A stretch of DNA of 63,022 bases from 2-02-FULL-48-14 sp041645035 (GCA_041645035.1 JBAZQU010000004.1:1-63022), one strand, 5' to 3'; shown: positions 52,947 to 61,384, counted from the stretch's first letter. Numbers and translations: made by a program. Notes: generated by a model not told the origin, from the sequence alone.

Positions 52947-53381
52947 TTAGAAAATCCTCGTGTGAAGTTCGTTTAAGAACTCGCCGGGGGTCAATATGGC
53001 GAGGCCTGTTTTTTCTGCGACGGTTTTATCTTTTATGAAATCCCTCAAGTCCAGAGTGATAAGGTAATGAGCGCGGGCCGCTTTTGCCCCAATTAGAATT
53101 TTTATATCTTTCGGGTCTTTAATCCAAGCACTGGCTCCTTTTGGCATGGCTTTGTCAGAGGTTTTTACTTGTTTAAGTTTTGACGTCTTTAACAGACTCC
53201 TGAATATGGGCTTTAAGTAAGCGTACTTTCGCTCCAAAACATCCATTACCTCCTCTTCGACTTGGTTTGAGATGAAAACTTCTAAAATTTCCTCCTGGGA
53301 AAGAGCTAAAATTTGAGAAGAAGCACCTGTTTTTGAATGGAGGGCGGCGATAATCACACTGCTATCCAAAAAAATTCTCAT
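52947..53381 (-). CDS. PIN-domain ribonuclease, probable toxin
   Basis: A 144-residue PIN-domain protein. Acidic metal-binding residues are seen in FLDSSVIIAAL (Asp 6), in VEEEVMDVLE and in LITLDLRDFI. PIN domains of VapC type cleave tRNA or rRNA. It lies 3 bp after an AbrB-type gene in a two-gene operon, the standard layout of toxin-antitoxin modules. The target is unknown. A non-TA housekeeping RNase is less likely because of the partner. Confidence 0.85.
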   Translation of the reverse strand: MRIFLDSSVIIAALHSKTGASSQILALSQEEILEVFISNQVEEEVMDVLERKYAYLKPIFRSLLKTSKLKQVKTSDKAMPKGASAWIKDPKDIKILIGAKAARAHYLITLDLRDFIKDKTVAEKTGLAILTPGEFLNELHTRIF

Positions 53382-53384
53382 TTC

Positions 53385-53633
53385 TTAGGCGTTGTGACGG
53401 ATTTCATCAAGGTCCGCGAGCATCTCTTCCAGAGTAACTCCTTTTTCTTTTAAGAGGGTTGAGCTTTGTTGCAAAAGTTCGAGTGTTTTTAAACGCTTGG
53501 GGATAACTAGGAATCCCTTTTTACCCCAGGATAGAACCGTAAGGACATCATTTTCGTCAATTCCCAATTCCTCTCGAACCCCTACTGGGATAGTGAATTG
53601 TCCTTTTTTCCGTAAAATAGTGGTTGTGTTCAT
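53385..53633 (-). CDS. AbrB/MazE-type antitoxin
   Basis: An 82-residue protein with a SpoVT/AbrB swapped-hairpin DNA-binding domain (TTTILRKKGQFTIPVGVREELGIDENDVL) and a helical C-terminus (LLQQSSTLLKEKGVTLEEMLADLDEI) that would wrap the toxin. The ATG at 53633 is the family start and lies after a consensus promoter. A longer in-frame extension to 53732 would precede the predicted transcription start. Two AAAGTTGGAA repeats in the leader are candidate autoregulatory sites. Confidence 0.85.
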   Translation of the reverse strand: MNTTTILRKKGQFTIPVGVREELGIDENDVLTVLSWGKKGFLVIPKRLKTLELLQQSSTLLKEKGVTLEEMLADLDEIRHNA

Positions 53634-53640
53634 TTTTCCG

Positions 53641-53662
53641 AAAGTTGGAAATAAAGTTGGAA
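53641..53662. promoter_or_regulatory. Direct repeat AAAGTTGGAA x2
   Basis: AAAGTTGGAA occurs at 53641-53650 and 53653-53662, 12 bp apart, between the promoter and the antitoxin start. This suits binding by an AbrB-type antitoxin. Confidence 0.5.
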
Positions 53663-53673
53663 TTTCTGAATTT

Positions 53674-53702
53674 ATTATACACTCGCTCAGATGCGAACGC
53701 AA
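53674..53702 (-). promoter_or_regulatory. Promoter of the AbrB/PIN operon
   Basis: Minus strand TTGCGT (53702-53697), a 17-bp spacer and a perfect TATAAT (53679-53674). It is the best -10 match in the window. The promoter lies just beyond and partly within the end of the HAD gene. Confidence 0.8.
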
Positions 53703-53707
53703 ATAGT

Positions 53708-54559
53708 TTAAAATAAAATCTTCAGTAGCCATTCCGTCCCTCTCGGCCCCCAGAGTTTTTTTCCTTTTTCATCAAGCACGGGCAATGGGTAGAGTTTGGA
53801 GGTTTGGCGGCCCACGGTGAAGGGCGTCCCGTACTTGCCGCAGAGGAATTCTTCGTCGTTTTCGCCGGGTGAGGCTTGGTCTCCGATGACCAAAATAGTG
53901 CGCAGAGGAATCTTGAGATGTTTTGCCCAACGGGCTACGGCTTTGCCTTTGCCGCTTCGGCTCGGAATGATAAGATCGCCGACACCGGCGTCCTGAACGA
54001 GCAAATCCTTTTCGATGCCCATTTTTTTGAAGAGCCGCATAAGCTGTTTGGCGGTGTGACGGGAAACTATTCGGGCAATGCGTGGAAAAATGTAAATCCA
54101 GTCGTGAAAACGGACAACCATGGAATGTTCTTTAATAAAAATTTGTACGTGCCAACCGAGTTTGTTTTTGATGAAAGCTTCGAGAGCATCTTGCGTGATG
54201 ACAGCATCGGGCCACGTGACGTTGAAAAATTTTTCGTAGTCTTTTTTACGTGGATTGTAGGTGTAGCCGGCACCTCCGTTCTCGGCCAAAATGTGCCAAC
54301 GTTTTTGCTGCAATTCCGGATTTTTTGCGTATTTAAAAATATGAAGCAGCTTGCCTTTAATGTGTTCGATAGAGCGGCCCGTGCAAAAAGCCAGCGGCAC
54401 GGCGGGCGGCAAATTATTGAGGGCCGCGCAGAGCGTTCCGGGGATAAGCCATCGGGACAGTTCGGTCAGCGTCCCATCGATGTCAAAAACAACGGCTTTA
54501 TATTTGCGCTTCATGGCGGCGTGAGTAGCCTTTTCTTGAGCGATGGAGAGAAATTTCAT
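53708..54559 (-). CDS. HAD-superfamily hydrolase (Cof-like)
   Basis: A 283-residue HAD-superfamily phosphatase. Motif I is VVFDIDGTLTE, motif II the Thr of CTGRS, and motif IV appears as GDQASPGENDEEF. The inserted cap region (about residues 95-195) suggests a Cof-type phosphatase of sugar phosphates or a related compound. The start at 54559 is preferred because a TAGAAT box ends 7 nt upstream. A shorter start at MKRKYKAVVFDIDG is also possible. The substrate cannot be told from sequence. Confidence 0.85.
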   Translation of the reverse strand: MKFLSIAQEKATHAAMKRKYKAVVFDIDGTLTELSRWLIPGTLCAALNNLPPAVPLAFCTGRSIEHIKGKLLHIFKYAKNPELQQKRWHILAENGGAGYTYNPRKKDYEKFFNVTWPDAVITQDALEAFIKNKLGWHVQIFIKEHSMVVRFHDWIYIFPRIARIVSRHTAKQLMRLFKKMGIEKDLLVQDAGVGDLIIPSRSGKGKAVARWAKHLKIPLRTILVIGDQASPGENDEEFLCGKYGTPFTVGRQTSKLYPLPVLDEKGKKLWGPRGTEWLLKILF

Positions 54560-54566
54560 CGCAGGC

Positions 54567-54594
54567 ATTCTAACTTATTTCCCCAAGAGCACAA
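54567..54594 (-). promoter_or_regulatory. Promoter of the HAD gene, leaderless
   Basis: Minus strand TTGTGC (54594-54589), a 16-bp spacer and TAGAAT (54572-54567), 7 nt before the ATG at 54559. Confidence 0.5.
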
Positions 54595-54639
54595 ACGTAA
54601 GCTTTCCTATTTTTTCAAAATCCACTAAAGTTCCGGCGT

Positions 54640-54714
54640 GCTCCTGTAGTTCAACGGATAGAACAGATCCGTCCTAAGGATAAAATGGAGGTTCAATTCC
54701 TCCCGGGGGCACCA
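54640..54714 (+). tRNA. tRNA-Arg (anticodon CCT)
   Basis: A 75-nt cloverleaf with encoded CCA: acceptor GCTCCTG / CGGGGGC, D-arm GTTC-AACGGATA-GAAC, anticodon stem-loop GATCC-GTCCTAA-GGATA with CCT, and T-arm GGAGG-TTCAATT-CCTCC. It reads AGG codons. The outermost anticodon-stem pair is a G-A mismatch and position 32 is G, both slightly unusual. The last 22 nt overlap the end of the RBBP9-type gene on the other strand. Confidence 0.92.
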
Positions 54715-55265
54715 GAGATTGCTAAAACCTCCTTCAACAATCTTTCGAACTTCGTATAGCCGGCAGCAGCATTGAAGTGGCCTGCGTTGGGAATGAAAGT
54801 GAGGCTTACTCCCAGCTGCTTCGCGAGCTGTTCGCCATTTCCAATACAGACGTAAGGATCGTTGTCGGAGTGAAATACAAGGAATTGAGCTGCCTTCGTT
54901 CGAATAGCGTCCCAATCGAAGTTAAATCCGCTGAATTTTTCATCTCCTTCGTAGAACTTGATCGGACGAACTCCGATAGTTGCACCCACAAAGATGGCTG
55001 CTTTGACTTTCTTCTGGAGGCGCTCAAGCACTCGCAACAAAAATAGGCCTCCAAGGCTGTGACCAATGAGGATGGAGTCTGCGTTGATTTTGTCTTCGTA
55101 GGCTTTCAGAACCTCCAACCACGATTCAAGCGATTGACCTTCGGGTGTCGGGAAAGCTGGAACGGAAACCGAATGGCCTTTTGCTTCCAGTTCAGTTTTC
55201 AGCCAAGGGAACCAGCCCTCTTCTGGACGTCCTCCTGTGCCGTGAAAAATAAGGATGTTGCTCAT
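54693..55265 (-). CDS. RBBP9/YdeN-family serine hydrolase
   Basis: A 190-residue alpha/beta hydrolase. The opening NILIFHGTGG, the nucleophile elbow GHSLGG (Ser about 70), the Asp in HSDNDPYV and the His in NAGHFN make up the catalytic triad of the RBBP9/YdeN family. Substrates of this family are mostly unknown esters. The last residues are encoded within the antisense of tRNA-Arg, so gene and tRNA share 22 bp. It faces away from lexA. Confidence 0.9.
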   Translation of the reverse strand: MSNILIFHGTGGRPEEGWFPWLKTELEAKGHSVSVPAFPTPEGQSLESWLEVLKAYEDKINADSILIGHSLGGLFLLRVLERLQKKVKAAIFVGATIGVRPIKFYEGDEKFSGFNFDWDAIRTKAAQFLVFHSDNDPYVCIGNGEQLAKQLGVSLTFIPNAGHFNAAAGYTKFERLLKEVLAISGAPGRN

Positions 55266-55406
55266 GGGTGAATCCTATAATAATTCCGCCACCACTAACA
55301 ATAGCTCAGCGATTGACTATGCAGTTTGGCCAAGCTCGTGTTTAATTTCTTGATTCTTTATAAGGCTAAGAGTGGCTATTGTCATAATTCGTCAAGTCAT
55401 TCCTGC

Positions 55407-55451
55407 TTGACGGTGAGTGGGGCCTCACCTATGATGTGAGCACATACTCAC
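55407..55451 (+). promoter_or_regulatory. lexA promoter with two GTGAG-N6-CTCAC operators
   Basis: TTGACG (55407-55412), a 17-bp spacer and TATGAT (55430-55435). One palindrome GTGAG-N6-CTCAC (55413-55428) fills the spacer and a second (55436-55451) starts right after the -10. LexA commonly represses its own gene, so these are the likely LexA boxes of this lineage. They differ from the E. coli CTGT-N8-ACAG and Bacillus GAAC-N4-GTTC boxes. Confidence 0.75.
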
Positions 55452-55459
55452 CCACGCCC

Positions 55460-56089
55460 ATGATTACCGATAAACAACAAGCCGTTCTTCAGTTCATTGA
55501 AGATTATCAAATGAAGTTCGGGAAATCTCCTACGCTTCGCGAAATGCGTGAACACTTTGGCGTGAGTAGTGACAACAGTATTTTGAAGCATTTGAAGGCC
55601 TTGGAGGAAAAAGGCTACATCAACAAGGACGACACTCCTCGCGGGATTGGACTCTTAAAGATCGTGAAAGATAAATTGGAAACGGTTTCCAATGTGAGTC
55701 GGATTCCTCTTCTGGGCATGATTCCTGCCGGAGGTCCCGTACTTAGTGAAGAGCACGTGTTGGATTATTTTGAAGTGGGGAACAATCTTCTTAAAAAGCC
55801 TCAGGGTTCTTTCGCCTTGAAAGTAAGTGGGCTTTCTATGATTAACGCCGGGATTTTGGAAGGTGATTTTGTGATTGCAACCCGAGAAATCACTCCTAAA
55901 GATGGGGATGTGGTGGTGGCATTAGTAGATGGGAAGAATACCGTAAAAAGATATCGCGTTGGAAAGGCTAATTCGGCTTCATCAAGAAAAGTGTGGCTCG
56001 AAGCAGCAAACCCTGATTACTCTGATATTCACCCGGATGAATATCTTGAAATTCAAGGCGTGGTCACGGCCGTGATACGCATGTACTAA
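55460..56089 (+). CDS. lexA: SOS regulator LexA
   Basis: A 209-residue LexA repressor. The N-terminal winged helix spans about residues 1-65 (KSPTLREMREHFGVSSDNSILKHLKALEEKGYI). The self-cleavage site is the Ala-Gly of IPAGGPV. The catalytic Ser is in KVSGLSMINAGI and the Lys in KNTVKRYRV. The ATG at 55460 is preferred over the in-frame GTG at 55436, which overlaps the operator. Upon RecA activation it would cleave itself and free SOS genes. A CTCGAT-GAA-ATCGAG hairpin starts 2 nt after the stop. Confidence 0.95.
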   Translation: MITDKQQAVLQFIEDYQMKFGKSPTLREMREHFGVSSDNSILKHLKALEEKGYINKDDTPRGIGLLKIVKDKLETVSNVSRIPLLGMIPAGGPVLSEEHVLDYFEVGNNLLKKPQGSFALKVSGLSMINAGILEGDFVIATREITPKDGDVVVALVDGKNTVKRYRVGKANSASSRKVWLEAANPDYSDIHPDEYLEIQGVVTAVIRMY

Positions 56090-56091
56090 CC

Positions 56092-56106
56092 CTCGATGAA
56101 ATCGAG
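56092..56106 (+). repeat. Post-stop hairpin after lexA
   Basis: CTCGAT-GAA-ATCGAG starts 2 nt after the lexA stop. It has the same 6-bp stem, 3-nt loop and position as the CTCGGC hairpins but a different 3' half of the stem. Confidence 0.6.
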
Positions 56107-56147
56107 TGTATTCCTGTCTGTTTTCACTATTCTCTAAATTCCACTCT

Positions 56148-56309
56148 ATGTTTGCACGAAAAACCCGTAAAAAGTTTCACGTCTCTACCTCCCGCGTTTA
56201 TATGGTCGGGAGAAGAAGCTTGTTAACCAAAATGCTCCACTCTCTACTTCCCTACACCCAAAAAGGTGGCTACCGACTGAGCCCAACCAGCGCTCTAATG
56301 GCCCTTTAG
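56148..56309 (+). CDS. Small basic protein, uncertain
   Basis: A 53-codon ORF downstream of lexA in the same direction (MFARKTRKKFHVSTSRVYMVGRR...). The product is strongly basic, with no transmembrane segment or known motif. It could be a small nucleic-acid-binding protein co-transcribed with lexA. Coding status is uncertain because no ribosome-binding site or homologue supports it. Confidence 0.35.
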   Translation: MFARKTRKKFHVSTSRVYMVGRRSLLTKMLHSLLPYTQKGGYRLSPTSALMAL

Positions 56310-56404
56310 TGAAATTCTCTTTTCCTGTTTTTTTCTTTTCGTGAATTTACTCACCTGGGAGCGAATGAACTTGGATCGTGATCCTCATTCATTCTTCCTC
56401 TATC

Positions 56405-56439
56405 TTCATGGTTCATAAATCCACGAAAAGAACCATGAA
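56405..56439. repeat. Inverted repeat TTCATGGTTC / GAACCATGAA
   Basis: Perfect 10-bp arms around a 15-nt loop, 26 bp before a larger palindromic element. Confidence 0.7.
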
Positions 56440-56464
56440 AAGAGAATTTGAATTCCTTTATGTG

Positions 56465-56568
56465 TTTTCCTTGTGGGCTGGTGAAGCACTTAAACCTAAA
56501 AGGAAGCGAGGAAAAGATCATGTATCTTTTCCGAAGTGCTCCTGTGCTGAGACAGCCCACAAGGAAAA
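56465..56568. repeat. Large nested palindromic element
   Basis: Three nested perfect stems: outer TTTTCCTTGTGGGCTG (56465-56480) with its complement at 56553-56568 (16 bp), middle AGCACTT / AAGTGCT (56485-56491 and 56534-56540), and an inner hairpin GGAAAAGAT-CATGT-ATCTTTTCC (56510-56532). It lies between convergent transcription units. It could be a structured RNA or a miniature mobile element. It lacks a terminal T-tract. Confidence 0.75.
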
Positions 56569-56599
56569 GGGAGAAAAAGGGATTCACAAGCTATGCTCT

Positions 56600-57205
56600 C
56601 TAAAGTTTAGGGTTCAGAAGCACAAATTCCATGCGGTCTTCAGGCAAACTGCTGCGACTGCTGAGAGAGTATTTGTCTATAGGCTCAACAGTTGTTTTGC
56701 CCATTGCCTTCAAAAATTCCGATGCTCCACCAATGTTGAGTTTGGTCTCCGTTGCTGCGTAGAGCATTGGAATAACTACTCGAGGTTCGATAGCTTCCAC
56801 TACTTTTTGGGCGGTCTTCCCATCAAGTACTTCTGCGCCTCCCACAGGCACCATAAGCACGTCCACTTCTCCAATTTGATCGATAATTTCCTCTGATAAC
56901 TCGTGGGCCAAATAACTGAGATGGCAAATTTTGATCCCGTCGAGCGCAAAAATGAAAATGTTAAAACTTTCTCCTAGCGGGCAAATGGATTCAATGGCCA
57001 CGTTTGAAACTTCAAATTCCCCTGACCAATCAAGCACTTTAGGATTTCCGTCCACCTTCGCAATGGTTCCTTCCCCACTTAAGGACACAATATTTGCCTT
57101 TAGTGCGGGGAGTTTGGGGCCCAACCCTTCAAAAGGATCTGTCACAATAGTGGCATCCTTGCCTTTAATAGTGAAACAGGAGTGTCCGTGCCAAATGATG
57201 TCCAT
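56600..57205 (-). CDS. MBL-fold protein with eroded metal site
   Basis: A 201-residue protein of the UlaG/UPF0173-type metallo-beta-lactamase fold. It starts MDIIWHGHSCFTIKGKDATIVTDPF and has VDVLMVPVGG and PRVVIPMLY near the end, as in that family. The metal motif HxHxDH is replaced by SLSGEG, and a later His site reads ICHLSYLAH. It therefore probably does not bind two zinc ions and may be a non-catalytic or altered member. It is transcribed divergently from enolase. Confidence 0.8.
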   Translation of the reverse strand: MDIIWHGHSCFTIKGKDATIVTDPFEGLGPKLPALKANIVSLSGEGTIAKVDGNPKVLDWSGEFEVSNVAIESICPLGESFNIFIFALDGIKICHLSYLAHELSEEIIDQIGEVDVLMVPVGGAEVLDGKTAQKVVEAIEPRVVIPMLYAATETKLNIGGASEFLKAMGKTTVEPIDKYSLSSRSSLPEDRMEFVLLNPKL

Positions 57206-57318
57206 AGAATTTTTTGTTAGGCGCCTGGCGGCGTAATTGCGCGTATTCTAACAAAGCTTGCGCGGCGTGCCTAGTCCATGAAATAGTAGAGGCGATTTCA
57301 ACCTTAAAGCCCTTCCCT

Positions 57319-58584
<1,266 letters not shown>

Positions 58585-59111
58585 CAGGAACAGATTCGAC
58601 TTCTTCGAATAATCAAAAACCGACTTTTCTCTCGAGCCATCAGACGCTATTTACGGAGCGCTGGACTTCATAGTGAGGGAAAGGTCGGTTTCGTGAATGG
58701 TGACGAACTCCATTCTGTTTTTGTTTTTCATCTGCCTTACTTTGGTCGAGTTTATGGCCGGACCGGGGCTGTCCTTGGCGTGGATACAAGTCACTGTGCC
58801 GAAGCAGGGAGTGAAAGCGAGAACCACAGAACGATGGTGAGAGTCTGTCTCTCGTGGGTGATCTAGTCGAGACCACCAGAATAAAGCAGAGCCGTTTAAG
58901 GTGAAGTAACTTTTTGTTTTTGTCTTAGTTTTGAAAGGTCGAGTGAAACGTTGCTTATTCTGCGACGGTGCATTTTTGTTAGCACTGTCGTGCTTGGCGT
59001 TTCAAATCAATATACGCAAAGGACTTTAAGCTTTCAAGTTTCTGCCGTGGACGGATGTAGAAAATTGTTTCAGCTTGATCTATTTTAATCTGAAAGTGTT
59101 TTTCAATTTCC
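58585..59111 (+). ncRNA. Structured intergenic region, candidate non-coding RNA
   Basis: About 530 bp without a credible gene. AAAACCGACTTTTCTC (58616 on) pairs with GGGAAAGGTCGGTT (about 58677-58690) and encloses a second stem CCAGACGCT / AGCGCTGG. Further on, GAAACG / CGTTTC encloses CGACGGTGC-loop-GCACTGTCG (about 58944-59003). The extended pairing suggests a structured RNA. RNase P, tmRNA and SRP RNA hallmarks were looked for and not found, so the class and the strand are open. Confidence 0.35.
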
Positions 59112-59140
59112 TTGCTAAAAAACTTTTTTTAATTCATAAT
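59112..59140 (+). promoter_or_regulatory. Promoter of the sdaAB cluster
   Basis: TTGCTA (59112-59117), a 17-bp spacer and CATAAT (59135-59140), 19 nt before the sdaAB ATG. Confidence 0.5.
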
Positions 59141-59159
59141 TCCGGCACTTTACATTCCT

Positions 59160-59843
59160 ATGACCACCTTTTCTCTCTTCGATATAGCTGGTCCAATCAT
59201 GGTGGGCCCTTCCAGTTCTCATACTGCCGGGGCGGCTAAAATAGGTCAATTTGCGCGTGCGATTTTTGATGCCACTCCTACTAAAGTACACTTTTTGCTG
59301 CATGGATCTTTTGGAAAAGTTTATAAGGGACACGCCACAGACCGAGCACTCCTTGGAGGCGTGATGAAATTTTCTCCTGATGATGCACATATTAAAGAAT
59401 CTTTTGAAATCGCGGATGAGGAAGGATTGAAATATGAATTTGAACCCGGAGATTTAGGTGCCGGACATCATCCGAATTCCGTTCGTATTACTCTGGAAAA
59501 CAAAGACAGGAAAACGGTGGTGGTTGGTTCTTCTATTGGAGGCGGGAATGTTGTAATCAATCAAATCAACGGCTTTGACGTGCACTTGACGGGGAACAGC
59601 GCGGAACAATACTTCACGCTGGTCGTGGAGAATGAGAACAGGCCGGGAATGCTCGCAAAAGTCACGGGATTTCTGGGGGAAAAGGGTATTCGCATTGTGA
59701 ATATGCAAAGTTGTTATTTGGCTTTTGAAAATAAAGTGCTCAGCGTACTCAGCCTCGAAAAAGATTTGAGTCTTAAGGAGATTTTAGCTCTCGAAAAAGA
59801 AGAGGGCATTTTATTTGTTCGTGCTTTGGAAAAACTTTCTTAA
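59160..59843 (+). CDS. sdaAB: L-serine dehydratase, beta subunit (with ACT domain)
   Basis: A 227-residue beta chain of the two-subunit iron-sulfur L-serine dehydratase that converts serine to pyruvate and ammonia. It opens with the typical FDIAGPIMVGPSSSHTAGAAKIGQ. The C-terminal part (about residues 147-227) is an ACT domain (YFTLVVENENRPGMLAKVTGFLGEKGIRIVNM), a likely site for regulation by serine. It is 9 bp upstream of sdaAA. Confidence 0.93.
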   Translation: MTTFSLFDIAGPIMVGPSSSHTAGAAKIGQFARAIFDATPTKVHFLLHGSFGKVYKGHATDRALLGGVMKFSPDDAHIKESFEIADEEGLKYEFEPGDLGAGHHPNSVRITLENKDRKTVVVGSSIGGGNVVINQINGFDVHLTGNSAEQYFTLVVENENRPGMLAKVTGFLGEKGIRIVNMQSCYLAFENKVLSVLSLEKDLSLKEILALEKEEGILFVRALEKLS

Positions 59844-59852
59844 CCTTCTTGA

Positions 59853-60782
59853 ATGGCTGCTTCGTATATTTTTCACAACGCAAAAGAGCTGCTTGAACGC
59901 TGCCATGAGCATGAAGTGCCGATTTGGAAAGTGATGCTCAATTATGAAAAACAATTTTCTGATCGACCGGAGGAGGAAATTCTGAAAATGCTTGATGTGC
60001 GTTTGCAGGTTATTTTTGACGGGATTGAGGCTGCTATTGAGAAGCCTGAATTAAGTAGAAGCGGAATGGTAGGAACTTCGACGCCTAAATTGGCGGCTGC
60101 CGTGCATGACTTTAAAAAATGGGGGGACAAATTGCTTTTGAATGAATCTGCGGTGCGCGCAATGCTCGGGGCTGTGGCAACGGGGGAAAACAACGCGCGT
60201 ATGGGAGTAATTTTAGCTTTTCCCACCGCCGGCGCAGCCGGCGTTTTACCGGGAGTTATTTATGGCGCCAAACATAAATTAGGATTAAGTAGGCAGCAAA
60301 TGCTCGAAATGATGCTGACCGCTTCCGCCATTGGAATAGTGATTGCAAATAGCGCCACACTTTCAGGTGCAGCAGGCGGTTGCCAAGCGGAAGTGGGAAG
60401 CGCCGCAGCTATGGCTGCGGCGGCCCTCACGGAAGTACGCGGCTACAGTCCGGAAACTTCTCTACACGCTGCATCTCTGGCTCTTAAAAACATGATCGGC
60501 CTCGCCTGTGATCCCATCGGCGGACTTGTGGAAGTGCCTTGCGTCAAACGAAACGCATTTGGCGCCGTATTCAGTATGACTGCCAGTGATATGGCGTGCA
60601 TGGGAATCGAAAGTTTTGTTCCTTTCGATGAAATTGTCCGTGCCATGCGTGAAGTAGGTGAACTCATGTCTCCAAAAATTCGTGAAACTGCCCTGGGCGG
60701 CCTCGCAATGACTCCCACCGGTCAAACGGTCGCCAAAAAAATGGGCCTTTTAAAAATCGGTGATAACCCCTGCGCAAAATGA
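59853..60782 (+). CDS. sdaAA: L-serine dehydratase, alpha subunit (Fe-S)
   Basis: A 309-residue catalytic subunit that carries an oxygen-sensitive [4Fe-4S] cluster. The family motifs GAAGGCQAEVGSA, IGLACDPIGGLVEVPCVKRN and the C-terminal Cys provide the cluster ligands. GTSTPKLAAAVHDFKKWGDKL is also typical. It works with the beta subunit upstream. The oxygen-labile cluster fits an anaerobic lifestyle. It overlaps purN by ATGA. Confidence 0.94.
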   Translation: MAASYIFHNAKELLERCHEHEVPIWKVMLNYEKQFSDRPEEEILKMLDVRLQVIFDGIEAAIEKPELSRSGMVGTSTPKLAAAVHDFKKWGDKLLLNESAVRAMLGAVATGENNARMGVILAFPTAGAAGVLPGVIYGAKHKLGLSRQQMLEMMLTASAIGIVIANSATLSGAAGGCQAEVGSAAAMAAAALTEVRGYSPETSLHAASLALKNMIGLACDPIGGLVEVPCVKRNAFGAVFSMTASDMACMGIESFVPFDEIVRAMREVGELMSPKIRETALGGLAMTPTGQTVAKKMGLLKIGDNPCAK

Positions 60783-61384
60783 CATTTAAACTTGGTGTTC
60801 TCGCCTCCGGTAACGGAACTGATCTTAGTGCCATCTACAAAGAGATGGACGAAGGCAAAATGCCCGGGATTGAAGTGGCGATTGTAATTTCTAACATCGA
60901 CAATGCAGTTGTTTTGCAGCGTGCAAAAGCGCGTGGATTAAATGCAGTTTTCGTTGATCCGAAGGGAAAATCGAAGGAAGATTATGATAAAGAGTTGGTG
61001 GATTTAATGAAGAGCGCAAATGTGGATTTGGTGTGTCTGATTGGATACATGAAAATTTTAACTCCGGTTTTTGTAAACGTTTTTCCACGACGTATCATCA
61101 ATGTTCATCCTGCTTTGCTCCCCAAGTACGGCGGTAAAGGTTGGTATGGAATGAAATTACATGAAGAAGTTCTCGCCAACGGGGAGAAGGAAAGTGGCAT
61201 GACTATTCATTATGTAGACCTTGGTGTAGATAGCGGCCCGATGATTCTGCAAGAAAAAGTTGCCATAGAACCCGGGGAAACGCCGGAGAGTTTAAAAGCG
61301 AAAGTTCAGGAGCTGGAAAAGAAAGCTTATCCGGAGGCCGTAAGGTTGATCTATAGGGATAGAACGGCTAAAGTGGGGGCATGA
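60779..61384 (+). CDS. purN: Phosphoribosylglycinamide formyltransferase PurN
   Basis: A 201-residue PurN-type GAR transformylase, which uses 10-formyl-THF in purine synthesis. It begins KLGVLASGNGTDLSAI. The catalytic Asn and His are in INVHPALLPKYGG and the Asp in YVDLGVDSGPMI. No other purine gene is in the window. It overlaps sdaAA and the ferredoxin gene by ATGA and shares their transcript. A link is that serine also feeds one-carbon units used by PurN. Confidence 0.93.
   Translation: MTFKLGVLASGNGTDLSAIYKEMDEGKMPGIEVAIVISNIDNAVVLQRAKARGLNAVFVDPKGKSKEDYDKELVDLMKSANVDLVCLIGYMKILTPVFVNVFPRRIINVHPALLPKYGGKGWYGMKLHEEVLANGEKESGMTIHYVDLGVDSGPMILQEKVAIEPGETPESLKAKVQELEKKAYPEAVRLIYRDRTAKVGA

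Noticed and set aside
57214..57318. A longer enolase with 35 extra residues
   Set aside because: The family starts at MSKIIRVHAREVLDSRG, and the extension overlaps the divergent promoter region of the MBL gene.
58600..59010. RNase P RNA in the gap after enolase
   Set aside because: GAGGGAAAGG and ATGGTGAGAGT recall RNase P strings, but the conserved 3' ACAGAA...GGCTTA partner is missing, so only a generic structured region is reported.
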